In this document: piece after piece, positions 14,207 through 21,773 of the stretch | Numbering within the stretch: position 1 is the first letter of the stretch | Layout of the letters: every line of letters starts with the position of its first letter | Assembly (NCBI GenBank): GCA_024654565.1 | Contig: JANLHM010000001.1 | Coordinates: 1 to 36,904 of the forward strand | Reading direction: 5' to 3' | DNA length: 36,904 nucleotides | From: Nanobdellota archaeon | GTDB lineage: Archaea; Nanobdellota; Nanobdellia; Pacearchaeales; GW2011-AR1 | Position numbers and translations under genes: made by a program | The notes under the pieces: generated by a model | What the model was told of the DNA's origin: nothing | Database searches by the model: none | Seen by the model: the letters and a program-made list of their open reading frames with translations, nothing else

Positions 14207-14569
14207 ATGGACGAAATTAATCAGTATGAGGAAATAAAAGAACCCGTTAAAAAAACGCTTGATTTCCTTAAAACATGTGAAAACCCTGAAGATTACCTTT
14301 CAAACGGAATTTTAAGTTTGGACAATTTTTACCAAACAATTTGGTTAAAAAGTCTTAAATATAATTGGGATAAAGTGGGAATTTCAAGAGAAGAGATGCA
14401 AAAAATTAATTCCTTTGTAAAAGAAGATTGTTCCAAGATGAATTATGATTTTCTATTTAATATAAACCGAGATTTTCCCAATTATTTTTCGAATGTTCAA
14501 AATCCAGATTTTGCAATAAAAGTGAATCAAATTCGAAAAGAAAAAAATCTAGAGATTATTATTTTCTAA
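14207..14569 (+). CDS. Uncharacterised 120-aa helical protein after L31e
   Basis: Not recognised. 120 aa, predicted helical, soluble, two Cys (TCENPED and EDCSKM). It starts 1 nt after the L31e stop and ends the + strand ribosomal-protein run, 3 nt before the convergent Ogg2 gene's stop. In other archaea eIF6 commonly follows L31e; this protein does not look like eIF6 (no repeated GNN/alpha-beta motifs, half the size). Confidence 0.65.
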   Translation: MDEINQYEEIKEPVKKTLDFLKTCENPEDYLSNGILSLDNFYQTIWLKSLKYNWDKVGISREEMQKINSFVKEDCSKMNYDFLFNINRDFPNYFSNVQNPDFAIKVNQIRKEKNLEIIIF

Positions 14570-14572
14570 CAA

Positions 14573-15253
14573 TTACTTCAAAATTTTCCCTGTTTCCATA
14601 TACCAAAGATATAAATCAAGTTCTCCAAGGGAAAGTTCTGACTCTTCAGAAATCTTTCTAAGTACATTTTCAATTTCAATATACTTTTTAGGCGTAAGAC
14701 TTTTGTTTTTTGGTTTTTCAATTAAACTGTGTTTTACAAGTAAGTCAATTATATGAAAATCAATTATTGCAAGGTTTTTGTATCCAATGTTCCTTAAAAA
14801 GTGTGAGGACTCTTTCATTCCGAGACCCTTTATATTTTTTACAATCCATTCCCGGAGGACAATTTCATCATTCACTTCTTCTATCATTTTAATAAGTTCA
14901 TCTTTTTTATTTCTTGCAAGAACTACATAATTTGCCCTTGCATTTGGGAATCTGTGCCCGAGAACTGACAACTTTTTAGAAAGCCCTTTTTCATCTAGAG
15001 TTAAAAATCCATCATTTATTTCCTTTTGTATTTTTATTCCTCCATGCGCAGAAAAGTTTGCAGTCATAAGGCAAAAGCAAAGCTCCTTGAAGACGCCGTT
15101 AATACCAGACCTTCCAACTTCTTCAAATTCAGTGTTCCTTGAATCAACTGTTTTCTTTACTTCAGAATTTCTTAATTCACCTATTTCACTTAATATCTCT
15201 TTCATAAAAAATTTAGATGGAATAGATTTAAATATTTTTTTCTTTAATTCCAT
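14573..15253 (-). CDS. ogg: 8-oxoguanine DNA glycosylase/AP lyase, Ogg2 family
   Basis: 226 aa from the ATG at 15253. An earlier ATG at 15286 abuts the divergent msr start and adds 11 residues not expected for the family (~207 aa), so 15253 is preferred. The HhH-GPD fold has the catalytic Lys in IKGLGMKESSHFLRNIG and Asp in AIIDFHI, plus GELRNSEV, FCLMTANFSAHGGIKIQ and the C-terminal LSLGELDLYLWYMETGK-type ending. Ogg2 removes 8-oxoguanine and nicks the abasic site. Faces the exported methionine sulphoxide reductase gene, forming an oxidative-damage group with nth and alkD. Confidence 0.9.
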   Translation of the reverse strand: MELKKKIFKSIPSKFFMKEILSEIGELRNSEVKKTVDSRNTEFEEVGRSGINGVFKELCFCLMTANFSAHGGIKIQKEINDGFLTLDEKGLSKKLSVLGHRFPNARANYVVLARNKKDELIKMIEEVNDEIVLREWIVKNIKGLGMKESSHFLRNIGYKNLAIIDFHIIDLLVKHSLIEKPKNKSLTPKKYIEIENVLRKISEESELSLGELDLYLWYMETGKILK

Positions 15254-15286
15254 AACTTTAATAAAGGTATATGAATATCTTTTCAT

Positions 15287-16249
15287 ATGTTAAAAAGAAG
15301 GCATTATGCAATATTAGGAATTTTTCTGTTTATTGCAATATTAGTCTTAACACTTGCACCCATGAAAGCCGAAAAATCAATAAAATCAATTAACGAGTAT
15401 GTAACTAAAGAAGGAGGAACTGAGCCTGCTTTCCAAAATGAATATTGGAATGAGCATCGTCCTGGAGTTTATGTGGATTATAATACTGGGGAGCCTCTTT
15501 TCTCAAGTTTAGACAAATATGACTCTGGAACAGGCTGGCCTAGTTTCACAAAACCAATTGACGATTCAAAAATAGAAAAAAAATATGACACAAGTTTGGG
15601 GATAGTGAGAACAGAAGTGAAAACAAACAAGTCCCATTTAGGCCATGTTTTTGATGATGGTCCAAACGGAGGAAGTAGATATTGCATAAATTCAGCAGCA
15701 TTAAAGTTTATCCCATATGAAGACCTTAAAAAGGAGGGATATGGTGAATACAAAAAACTTTTCCCTTATGAGGAAGCAGTTTTAGCTGGAGGATGTTTTT
15801 GGGGAGTAGAATACTTGTTAGAGAATACTTCCGGAGTTGTCGAAACAATAAGTGGATATAGTGGGGGGAATATAAAAAACCCTACATATGAGAAAGTTTC
15901 CACTGGGAAAACTGGCTATGCAGAGTCTGTTTTAGTGATATTCAATCCAGAAATAATTTCATATTCAGAACTTTTAGAAGTTTTTTGGAGACTTCATGAT
16001 CCAACACAATTAAATAAACAAGGCCCAGATGTCGGAACCCAATATCGTTCAGCAATTTTTTACATGAATGAAGAACAAAAAAAAATAGCTGAACATAGCA
16101 AAGAAAATTTTGACAATAAAGGAGTTTTTTCAAAACCAGCTGTTACTCAAATTATTCAATTTAAAAATTTTGAAAAGGCAGAAGATTATCACCAAAATTA
16201 TGTGGAAAACAATCCAAATTATGTTTGCCACGCACTTAGGGAAGAATAG
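15287..16249 (+). CDS. msrBA: Membrane-anchored MsrB-MsrA fusion, peptide methionine sulphoxide reductase
   Basis: 320 aa. Residues ~8-25 are a hydrophobic signal-anchor, so the enzyme probably works outside the membrane. Residues ~33-145 are MsrB (SGTGWPSF at 80-87, SHLGHVFDDGP, catalytic Cys133 in RYCINSAALKF). The four zinc cysteines found in many MsrB are absent. Residues ~160-318 are MsrA with catalytic Cys170 in AGGCFWG and a likely recycling Cys near the C-terminus (NYVCHAL). Together they repair R- and S-methionine sulphoxides. MsrB-before-MsrA order is less common than MsrA-MsrB. Probably of bacterial origin. Its ATG directly abuts an alternative ogg2 start (CATATG). Confidence 0.93.
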   Translation: MLKRRHYAILGIFLFIAILVLTLAPMKAEKSIKSINEYVTKEGGTEPAFQNEYWNEHRPGVYVDYNTGEPLFSSLDKYDSGTGWPSFTKPIDDSKIEKKYDTSLGIVRTEVKTNKSHLGHVFDDGPNGGSRYCINSAALKFIPYEDLKKEGYGEYKKLFPYEEAVLAGGCFWGVEYLLENTSGVVETISGYSGGNIKNPTYEKVSTGKTGYAESVLVIFNPEIISYSELLEVFWRLHDPTQLNKQGPDVGTQYRSAIFYMNEEQKKIAEHSKENFDNKGVFSKPAVTQIIQFKNFEKAEDYHQNYVENNPNYVCHALREE

Positions 16250-16250
16250 A

Positions 16251-16259
16251 TTTAAATAT
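16251..16259 (+). promoter_or_regulatory. TATA box of the DUF5652 gene
   Basis: TTTAAATAT just after the msrBA stop lies 21-29 nt before the ATG at 16280, so the small membrane gene has its own leaderless transcript. Confidence 0.5.
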
Positions 16260-16279
16260 CTTTTATTCCCCAATTAAGA

Positions 16280-16531
16280 ATGGCATACGAAGATTTGTTC
16301 CTTTCTCCATGGTTTCTTGCTATTTTTTTAATTGTAATAGTTTGGGAATTGATATGGAAGGGGATTGGACTTTGGAAATCAGGAAAAAATAATCAGGTTG
16401 CATGGTTTGTGTGCATATTTATCTTTAACACAATAGGAATTCTTCCAATATTGTATCTCTTATTTTTTCAAAAAAAGAAAGTTCAAAAAGTGAAATCAGA
16501 AAAAGTGAAAAAAAGAAAGTTGAAAAAATAA
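16280..16531 (+). CDS. DUF5652 two-helix membrane protein
   Basis: 83 aa. Two membrane helices (~8-28 and ~42-63) flank the conserved pieces IVWELIWKGIGLWKSGKN and NTIGILPILYLLFF, the pattern of the DUF5652 family, followed by a very basic tail of Lys residues. The family is widespread in DPANN archaea and candidate-phyla bacteria with no known function. It has its own TATA box and is convergent with nth. Confidence 0.8.
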   Translation: MAYEDLFLSPWFLAIFLIVIVWELIWKGIGLWKSGKNNQVAWFVCIFIFNTIGILPILYLLFFQKKKVQKVKSEKVKKRKLKK

Positions 16532-16544
16532 ACTAAATAAATTT

Positions 16545-17156
16545 CTATATTCTTTTAATTTCATCAAGTAATTTATTTTTTTCCGTCTTTGAGGTATATG
16601 TTTTCCCAAATCGAACAAGTGTAGGATTAACTTCACTCCAAATACTCTTAGGAAATATCTCTTTAAGAGTTCTCTCAATTAATTCAGGTTTTTCCGAATT
16701 AACCCATCCCAAATAGTTTGAGATATAAGTCACATGTGTGTCTACACCTATCGCATCATGATTAAATTCGGATAAAAATACATTTGCGGTTTTTCTGCCG
16801 ACTCCTGGAAGAGTAATTAGTTTTTCAATTTTTTCAGGTATTTTTGAATTGAATTCTTTTACAATTTTTTCAGAACATTGAATTATATTTTTAGACTTAT
16901 TCTGGAAAAAGTTCACCTTCTTTATTATTTCTTCAACTTCTCTAAGACTTGCTTTTGAAAGTTTTTGGGCTGTTGGGAATTTTTCAAAAAGTCTTTTACA
17001 AACTTCTATTGTAGTTTCATCTCTTGTTCTTGCTGAAAGGATAATCGAAATCAAAGTCTGAAACGGGGTCTCCCACTCTTCTGCTGCAAGGCGTATTTTT
17101 TTTATGTCCTTCTTAAGAAGATTGAGTTGTTTTAGTGCTTTTTCACTTGGGAACAT
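16545..17156 (-). CDS. nth: Endonuclease III (Nth) without Fe-S cluster
   Basis: 203 aa. The HhH-GPD fold is clear: TLISIILSARTRDETT, the hairpin LPGVGRKTANVFL with catalytic Lys122, and GVDTHV with catalytic Asp139. Endonuclease III excises oxidised pyrimidines and nicks the abasic site. Most family members end with four cysteines holding a [4Fe-4S] cluster; here the sequence ends FGKTYTSKTEKNKLL without any of them. The glycosylase core is complete, so activity is plausible with altered DNA scanning. Diverges from the AlkD-like gene with a 32-nt gap. Confidence 0.92.
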   Translation of the reverse strand: MFPSEKALKQLNLLKKDIKKIRLAAEEWETPFQTLISIILSARTRDETTIEVCKRLFEKFPTAQKLSKASLREVEEIIKKVNFFQNKSKNIIQCSEKIVKEFNSKIPEKIEKLITLPGVGRKTANVFLSEFNHDAIGVDTHVTYISNYLGWVNSEKPELIERTLKEIFPKSIWSEVNPTLVRFGKTYTSKTEKNKLLDEIKRI

Positions 17157-17188
17157 AAATTTTTAACGGGATTTTACTTTTAAAATTT

Positions 17189-17884
17189 ATGTTAAAGAGT
17201 TTAATTTTAGAATTAAACAGCCTATATTCAAGGGAGAAGAGTGAACACTCAAAAAGGTTTTTTAAAACGGGAAAGGGGGAATATGGGGAAGGAGATGTTT
17301 TTCTTGGGATTCCTGTCCCAAAAGTAAGAGAAGTTGCTAAAAAATACAAAAACATTTCTTTTCCTAATGTAGAAAAAATTCTTGACTCAAAAATTCATGA
17401 ACATAGGCTAATTGCAGGAATAATTCTAACAAATAATTTCAAAAGTAATCCGGATGAAGTGTTCAATTTTTACATAAAAAATGCAAAAAAGTTTAATAAT
17501 TGGGATTTGGTTGACGTAACTGCCCCAAAAATTGTTGGAAATTTTTTAATAAACAAAAACAGAAAGACTCTTTACAACTTTGCAAAGTCAAAAAACCTTT
17601 GGGAAAAAAGGATTGCAATTGTTTCAACTTATTCATTCATAAAAGAAAAAGACTTTGGGGACACTCTAAAAATTTCTGAAATTTTGCTTTCGGACAAACA
17701 TGATCTCATACATAAAGCAGTAGGATGGATGTTAAGAGAAGTTTGGAAAAAGAATGAAAAAGTTCTTGAAGACTTTATTAAATTAAATTACAAAAATATC
17801 CCAAGAACAACTCTACGGTATGCAATAGAGAGGTTTCCCGAAAACAAAAGGAAAAAATTCTTAAAAGGAGATTTTAAAGATTGA
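17189..17884 (+). CDS. AlkD-like DNA alkylation repair protein
   Basis: 231 aa of helical HEAT-like repeats. Family hallmarks are GVPVPKVRE-like LGIPVPKVREVAKKY near the start, NNWDLVDVTAPKIVG in the middle with the WD residues used by AlkD to handle N3/N7-alkylated bases, and HDLIHKAVGWMLREVWKK and PRTTLRYAIERFPE near the end. AlkD glycosylases release alkylated purines without base flipping. Sits beside nth and near ogg2, supporting a base-excision role. The length fits the family. Confidence 0.9.
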   Translation: MLKSLILELNSLYSREKSEHSKRFFKTGKGEYGEGDVFLGIPVPKVREVAKKYKNISFPNVEKILDSKIHEHRLIAGIILTNNFKSNPDEVFNFYIKNAKKFNNWDLVDVTAPKIVGNFLINKNRKTLYNFAKSKNLWEKRIAIVSTYSFIKEKDFGDTLKISEILLSDKHDLIHKAVGWMLREVWKKNEKVLEDFIKLNYKNIPRTTLRYAIERFPENKRKKFLKGDFKD

Positions 17885-17916
17885 CTTCAGAAATTTAACA
17901 AGAGTTTATTTCTTTA

Positions 17917-18798
17917 TTATTGAAAAGGTCTTTTTTTCACAACTCCGCCTGAAACTTCATTAAGGCTCTGTTCAATTATGAAAGCGGACGGGTCCATTGA
18001 TTTTATTTCAGATTTTATTCTTGAAACTTCAAACCTAGTTACAATGGTGTAAATGATGTCGATGTCAATATTTCTTGAATCTTCTTCAGAGTATCCACCT
18101 TTCCCTTTGTATATTGTGACCCCTTTTTTAAAGTCGCCGATTAATCTCTTTCTTATTCTGTCGCTGTTTTTTGAGATTATAGTTAGACCGATATACTCTT
18201 CAACACCCGTTATAATAAAGTCCATTGTTTTAGATGCAGTTAAGTATATTAAAATTGAGTAAAGTGCAACTTCAACACTCAAAAGGAATGCCGCAAATGA
18301 GAATATAACAACATTTATCGCAAAAAGTATTTCTCCAACACTCATACTCACCTTTTTACTTAAGTAAATTGAAAGGACTTCAGTTCCGTCTAGAACGCCT
18401 CCCCCCCTCATCGAGAGACCAATACCGGAACCCAGTAAAAATCCCCCAAAGACTGAAACAAGAAGTTTGTCTGAAGTGATAACAGGGTATTCCACTATTA
18501 AAAGGCAAATTGAAAGACCCATTATTGCAATAAAAGTTTTTATTGCAAAAACCTTGCTAACTTGTTTTGCCGCAAGAAATATGAATGGAATGTTTATTGC
18601 AAAAATTAAAATTGAAACTGAGATGGGCGTTAAAAAATGAACTAAAAGGGAAACACCTGTTATTCCACCGTCTATAAATCCGTTCGGAATTAAAAATCCT
18701 TTAATTCCAAAACCAGCAACTACTATTCCCAATAGAATAAAAAAATATTCTTTAAATTCCCTTAAGATTGTTTTTATATCCCTCTTTTTCCCCACCAT
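17917..18798 (-). CDS. YitT family membrane protein (DUF161/DUF2179)
   Basis: 293 aa with 5-6 membrane helices (residues ~15-215) and a ~75-residue C-terminal cytoplasmic DUF2179 domain (GVTIYKGKGGYSEEDS, then IIYTIVTRFEVSRIK). Typical YitT pieces are FLIPNGFIDGGITGVSLL, GFLLGSGIGLSMRGGG and LDGTEVLSIYL. Transport substrate is unknown for this family. More usual in bacteria (Firmicutes), so lateral transfer is possible. Stands alone on the minus strand. Confidence 0.9.
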   Translation of the reverse strand: MVGKKRDIKTILREFKEYFFILLGIVVAGFGIKGFLIPNGFIDGGITGVSLLVHFLTPISVSILIFAINIPFIFLAAKQVSKVFAIKTFIAIMGLSICLLIVEYPVITSDKLLVSVFGGFLLGSGIGLSMRGGGVLDGTEVLSIYLSKKVSMSVGEILFAINVVIFSFAAFLLSVEVALYSILIYLTASKTMDFIITGVEEYIGLTIISKNSDRIRKRLIGDFKKGVTIYKGKGGYSEEDSRNIDIDIIYTIVTRFEVSRIKSEIKSMDPSAFIIEQSLNEVSGGVVKKRPFQ

Positions 18799-18874
18799 TG
18801 ATGAAATAGAGTATTTGGGACTTTTTAAAATTTGATAATGATTAAAATTTGGGATGGCTTGTTACTGAATTCAG

Positions 18875-18886
18875 ATATATTTTTAA
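18875..18886 (+). promoter_or_regulatory. TATA box supporting the 18909 start of the PH-domain gene
   Basis: ATATATTTTTAA lies 23-34 nt before the ATG at 18909. A longer frame from a TTG at 18849 would put this box inside the coding region, so it helps to fix the start. Confidence 0.5.
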
Positions 18887-18908
18887 GGTAAGACCACATA
18901 TTCATAAA

Positions 18909-19412
18909 ATGGCTAAGGTTCAATTACATCCAGGAGCACGTTGGGTTTTTAGAATTCGGGCATATTTTTCAATGATTTTTCTTTTTGTATTTTTATTTTT
19001 CTTATCAATTAGTGTTAGCACTGTGTTTGGGTTTTCTTTTTTAGGGTTCATTTTTGCAGACATTATTTTTATTTTAGTTGTAGGAGAGATTTATGCCAGA
19101 ATGTCTTATAACAGGTGGTTTTATGATTTTACGGAAACACATTTAAAAACAGAGAGAGGAATTATATGGAAAAAATATTCTAATGTTCCTTATGAAAGGG
19201 TCCAGAATGTAGATATCCATAGGGGAATTGTTGCAAGAATGCTTGGTTTTTCATCGTTAAACATCCAGACGGCTGGTTTTTCAGTTCCAGTCAGTGGTCA
19301 GGGGGGAGCGGGATCTGAAGGTTTTCTTCCTGCAGTCGAAATGAACCAAGCAGATAAAATACGTGAGTTTTTAATGAAAAAGATTCATGGCAAATCAAAA
19401 TCTGGGTTATGA
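18909..19412 (+). CDS. Membrane protein with bacterial-type PH domain (bPH2, YdbS/YdbT-like)
   Basis: 167 aa from ATG 18909. Two hydrophobic helices (~15-60) follow MAKVQLHPG. The soluble part has the bPH2 pattern RWFYDFTETHLKTERGI, then YERVQNVDIHRGIVAR and LNIQTAG. The family (YdbS/YdbT, PF03703) is membrane-anchored and of uncertain role, in Bacillus linked to surviving antimicrobial peptides or compounds. A Gly/Ser-rich segment (SGQGGAGSEG) interrupts the last strand region. Probably a single-gene transcript. Confidence 0.85.
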   Translation: MAKVQLHPGARWVFRIRAYFSMIFLFVFLFFLSISVSTVFGFSFLGFIFADIIFILVVGEIYARMSYNRWFYDFTETHLKTERGIIWKKYSNVPYERVQNVDIHRGIVARMLGFSSLNIQTAGFSVPVSGQGGAGSEGFLPAVEMNQADKIREFLMKKIHGKSKSGL

Positions 19413-19447
19413 TTCTTCTAACTAAAATTTAAAAGCAATCTTACTTA

Positions 19448-20350
19448 ATGATTCTAATGACAAAGATTGATCTTGAAAAAATAAAGTCGGGTAAGACAAC
19501 TGAAGAACTTCTTGAGTTTTCAATTGTGAACATTAACAAACCAACAGGACCAACAAGTTTTGACGTTTCAGATTTTGTAAGGAAATTAATCGGGGCAAGA
19601 AAAACTTCACATTTTGGTACTCTCGACCCTCAAGTGACAGGAGTTTTACCTATTGCTTTAAACCGTGCATGTAAGTTAACGGGTTTTTTCTTAGGTGAAG
19701 ACAAGACTTATGTAGGGATTGCCAGGTTTCATGAAGAAGTTTCAATTGAAACAATAAAAAAAGCAATAAAAGAAAATTTTTCAGGAGTGATAAAACAGAC
19801 CCCCCCCGTTAAGTCAAGGGTTAAAAGAGAGGAAAGAGAGAGAGAAATTTATTCTTTTGAAATTTTAGAGAAAGAAGGAAAAGATTTTTTATTTGTTTCT
19901 AAAGTACAAGGGGGAACATACATAAGGAAATTAATTGATGACTTAGGTAAAACTCTTAATATGGGGGCCCATATGCTCGAACTAAGGAGAACAAACGCAG
20001 GAATTTTTTATGAAAATGATGAAACTTACCCTTCCATAACTCTTTATGAATTTGAAAAAGCTTTTACAGATTATAAGGCCGGAAATGACAAACTTTTAAG
20101 AAAAATGTTAATCCCTGGTGAAATAGTTTCAGAAGTTTACACTCCCGTAAAAATAAAAGAAAATAACTTAAAGAAAATTTATACGGGTAAACCAATACAC
20201 TTTGAGGACCTTGAAAAAAAGGCGAATTTTGAAAAAGGAAAAATAATCTCAGTTTTTTGTGAAAATAAATTTGTCGGAATGTACAAGGTCTTGAACGAAG
20301 GTGAAGTTTTTGCTAAAGGGGAGTTTGTTTTGCAATCCGTAAAACAATAA
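19448..20350 (+). CDS. cbf5: Cbf5/TruB-type pseudouridine synthase (H/ACA RNP catalytic subunit)
   Basis: 300 aa. Catalytic Asp60 lies in HFGTLDPQVTGVLP, and INKPTGPTSFDV, QTPPVKSRVKR and GGTYIRKLIDDLG are present. The C-terminal ~80 residues form a PUA domain (LLRKMLIPGE through VFCENKFVGMYKV). In archaea the protein isomerises uridine in rRNA with H/ACA guide RNAs, Nop10, Gar1 and L7Ae, and can act on tRNA U55. An alternative ATG three codons downstream (19457) gives MTKIDLEK; both fit. No guide RNA was recognised nearby. Confidence 0.93.
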   Translation: MILMTKIDLEKIKSGKTTEELLEFSIVNINKPTGPTSFDVSDFVRKLIGARKTSHFGTLDPQVTGVLPIALNRACKLTGFFLGEDKTYVGIARFHEEVSIETIKKAIKENFSGVIKQTPPVKSRVKREEREREIYSFEILEKEGKDFLFVSKVQGGTYIRKLIDDLGKTLNMGAHMLELRRTNAGIFYENDETYPSITLYEFEKAFTDYKAGNDKLLRKMLIPGEIVSEVYTPVKIKENNLKKIYTGKPIHFEDLEKKANFEKGKIISVFCENKFVGMYKVLNEGEVFAKGEFVLQSVKQ

Positions 20351-20382
20351 TTTTTAAAAAGATAGGAATATTTTAGTTAGGG

Positions 20383-20583
20383 ATGAAAAGAGGTTCAAAG
20401 TTGATTAGTTTAATCCTTTTGCTAGGTCTCGGAGTCACCGGATGTTTGACACCAAGAATAATTCCTTTTGAAAGATATAATCCCAAATCTTCAATGTTAA
20501 AAGAAGCATATGCCGATTCTTTAACTTATAAAGAAAACCTAAAATTATTTTATGAAAGTTTTAACAAAAAATTGATAAAATGA
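20383..20583 (+). CDS. Small predicted lipoprotein (66 aa)
   Basis: 66 aa. A basic start, a hydrophobic stretch LISLILLLGLGV and a lipobox VTGC (Cys at ~21) predict export and a lipid-modified N-terminal Cys. The mature ~45 residues (TPRIIPFERYNPKSS...) match no family I know. A TATA-like TTTTTAAAAAG (20352-20362) lies ~25 nt upstream. The stop overlaps a further tiny open frame by ATGA. First of a cluster of three lipobox-bearing small frames; archaeal lipoproteins are known but are not made by Lgt/Lsp homologues in most lineages. Confidence 0.6.
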   Translation: MKRGSKLISLILLLGLGVTGCLTPRIIPFERYNPKSSMLKEAYADSLTYKENLKLFYESFNKKLIK

Positions 20584-20672
20584 ATGTTTTAAAGGATCTA
20601 ACCCTTGCAGTACCCTCCTCATTCGCTCTTGGATGCTCAGAAACTTTAATACTTACTTATGAAGAAGAATAA
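20580..20672 (+). CDS. Possible 30-aa mini-protein with lipobox-like motif
   Basis: The frame starts in an ATGA overlap with the upstream lipoprotein stop, encodes 30 residues with a weak hydrophobic stretch and FALGC, and runs 14 nt into the next gene. Overlap and motif suggest a real tiny gene, but at this length a chance frame is quite possible. No homolog recognised. Confidence 0.3.
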   Translation: MNVLKDLTLAVPSSFALGCSETLILTYEEE

Positions 20673-20985
20673 ATCAGTCTTTCATTTTAACATAAAACTG
20701 AAAAATTTCGATGAGGAAAGAATTTATTATTCGCTTGGATTTTTGATTGAAAAATACGGGCCGTATATAAATTTTAATCAAAACGGATATATCGGTAAAG
20801 AAGATTTAGGGGAAAATTTTGAAAGATTAAAAAATTTTGATTTTGAGGATTATGACGGTAGACTTGAAATTTTATTAGACAAATATTTTGGTATGAAAAA
20901 AAGACAGCATAACAAGAACATAGACGAGAAATTTATTTTACAAGTACAAAATAGAAAGAAATATATACTTCATTATATATATTAG
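20659..20985 (+). CDS. Uncharacterised 108-aa protein in the lipoprotein cluster
   Basis: Not recognised. 108 aa, highly charged and aromatic (many Tyr, Phe, Lys, Asp), no signal peptide or membrane helix, so it is probably cytoplasmic. Mixed strand and helix with NGYIGKEDLGENFE in the middle. It lies between two small lipoprotein genes, 3 nt before the second, and is probably co-transcribed with them. Confidence 0.5.
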   Translation: MKKNKSVFHFNIKLKNFDEERIYYSLGFLIEKYGPYINFNQNGYIGKEDLGENFERLKNFDFEDYDGRLEILLDKYFGMKKRQHNKNIDEKFILQVQNRKKYILHYIY

Positions 20986-20988
20986 AAT

Positions 20989-21381
20989 ATGCAAAAAGAA
21001 GGTCGTTTGCATAAAATGCTCGATTCAGTTAAGGCTAAGCTTATTTTGCCAATTGCAGGTTTAATTCTTCTTTCAGGATGTTATTCTGTTGTAAACGTTG
21101 AAAGAATGGGGGCAAGAAAGGTGCCACACGTTTATTTAAGAGATTCAGATAGGGATGGAGTTCCAGATATTTACGACTCTCGTCCGTTCACGTATGACTT
21201 TCCAATTAGGGTCGGGCCTTACCATCCTTACCCATTCTGGCCAGGCTATCAATTTTCCCCCAAAGTAAAAAAATACATTAAACCGCCAGTAAAAGTAAAA
21301 ATAAAGACAAAAGAAAGGACTTCTGACACGAACAAGTTAAGAAATAATAACGGTGAAAGAAGTTCTAAGGGGAGAAGGTAA
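20989..21381 (+). CDS. Lipoprotein with thrombospondin type 3-like calcium-binding repeat
   Basis: 130 aa from 20989, or 121 from the ATG at 21016. A hydrophobic stretch ends in the lipobox LLSGC (residues 27-31 of the longer form). The mature part contains DSDRDGVPDIYDSRP (52-66), a thrombospondin type 3/EF-like loop with the DxDxDG pattern that binds calcium, then an aromatic/Pro-rich stretch (PYHPYPFWPGYQF) and a basic tail. Inference: calcium-dependent envelope lipoprotein. The shorter start gives a more normal signal-peptide length. Confidence 0.65.
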   Translation: MQKEGRLHKMLDSVKAKLILPIAGLILLSGCYSVVNVERMGARKVPHVYLRDSDRDGVPDIYDSRPFTYDFPIRVGPYHPYPFWPGYQFSPKVKKYIKPPVKVKIKTKERTSDTNKLRNNNGERSSKGRR

Positions 21382-21384
21382 CAT

Positions 21385-21474
21385 AACAATTAAAAGTAGA
21401 TTTCCCAAAGTCTATATTTTAAGATATATGTTGTAAAATATACATTCTAAAATCTATTTTGCAAAGTAATTGTT
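21385..21474. repeat. 90-nt imperfect inverted repeat between convergent genes
   Basis: Nested arms pair in register: AACAATTA (21385-21392) with TAATTGTT (21467-21474), TAGATTT (21397-21403) with AAATCTA (21450-21456), and TATATTTTA (21413-21421) with TAAAATATA (21434-21442), around a 12-nt loop. It fills almost the whole gap between the lipoprotein gene and the convergent small membrane gene. It could be a bidirectional 3'-end structure or a decayed MITE-like element; no terminal duplication is obvious. Confidence 0.55.
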
Positions 21475-21479
21475 GCACT

Positions 21480-21722
21480 CTATATATAAATTCTAACAAT
21501 TGAAATAAGTGCAATTAATCCCCAAACTATCTGAAGAGTCATAAGAGGTTTTGATTTCTTAAAGTAAGCATTGTAAAATGTTCCAAAACATCCAAAGACA
21601 TTAATCAACTGGTAAATTAGGCTGTCCCCTAGAACAAAATTGAAACTAACAAGGAAATAGGCAAGTAGAATGAGTATAATTCCAACCCATCCAACAAGGT
21701 CTGCAAAAGCTCCTTTGTTCAT
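21480..21722 (-). CDS. Small membrane protein, CBU_0592-like
   Basis: 80 aa with three hydrophobic segments: VGWVGIILILLAYFLVSF, YQLINVFGCFGTFYNAYF and the C-terminal IVWGLIALISIVRIYI. The pattern GWxGxxLILLAYxLxS, then YQxxNxxGxxG matches small bacterial CBU_0592-like membrane proteins of unknown function. Diverges from trmY with a 51-nt gap and converges on the inverted repeat. Confidence 0.7.
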   Translation of the reverse strand: MNKGAFADLVGWVGIILILLAYFLVSFNFVLGDSLIYQLINVFGCFGTFYNAYFKKSKPLMTLQIVWGLIALISIVRIYI

Positions 21723-21773
21723 ATTTAAAATTATTCAATTAACTTTATAATTCTTGTCTTATTGTTTTTAAGT

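Noticed and set aside
14207-14569. eIF6, commonly following L31e
   Set aside because: Half the size and no eIF6 repeat pattern.
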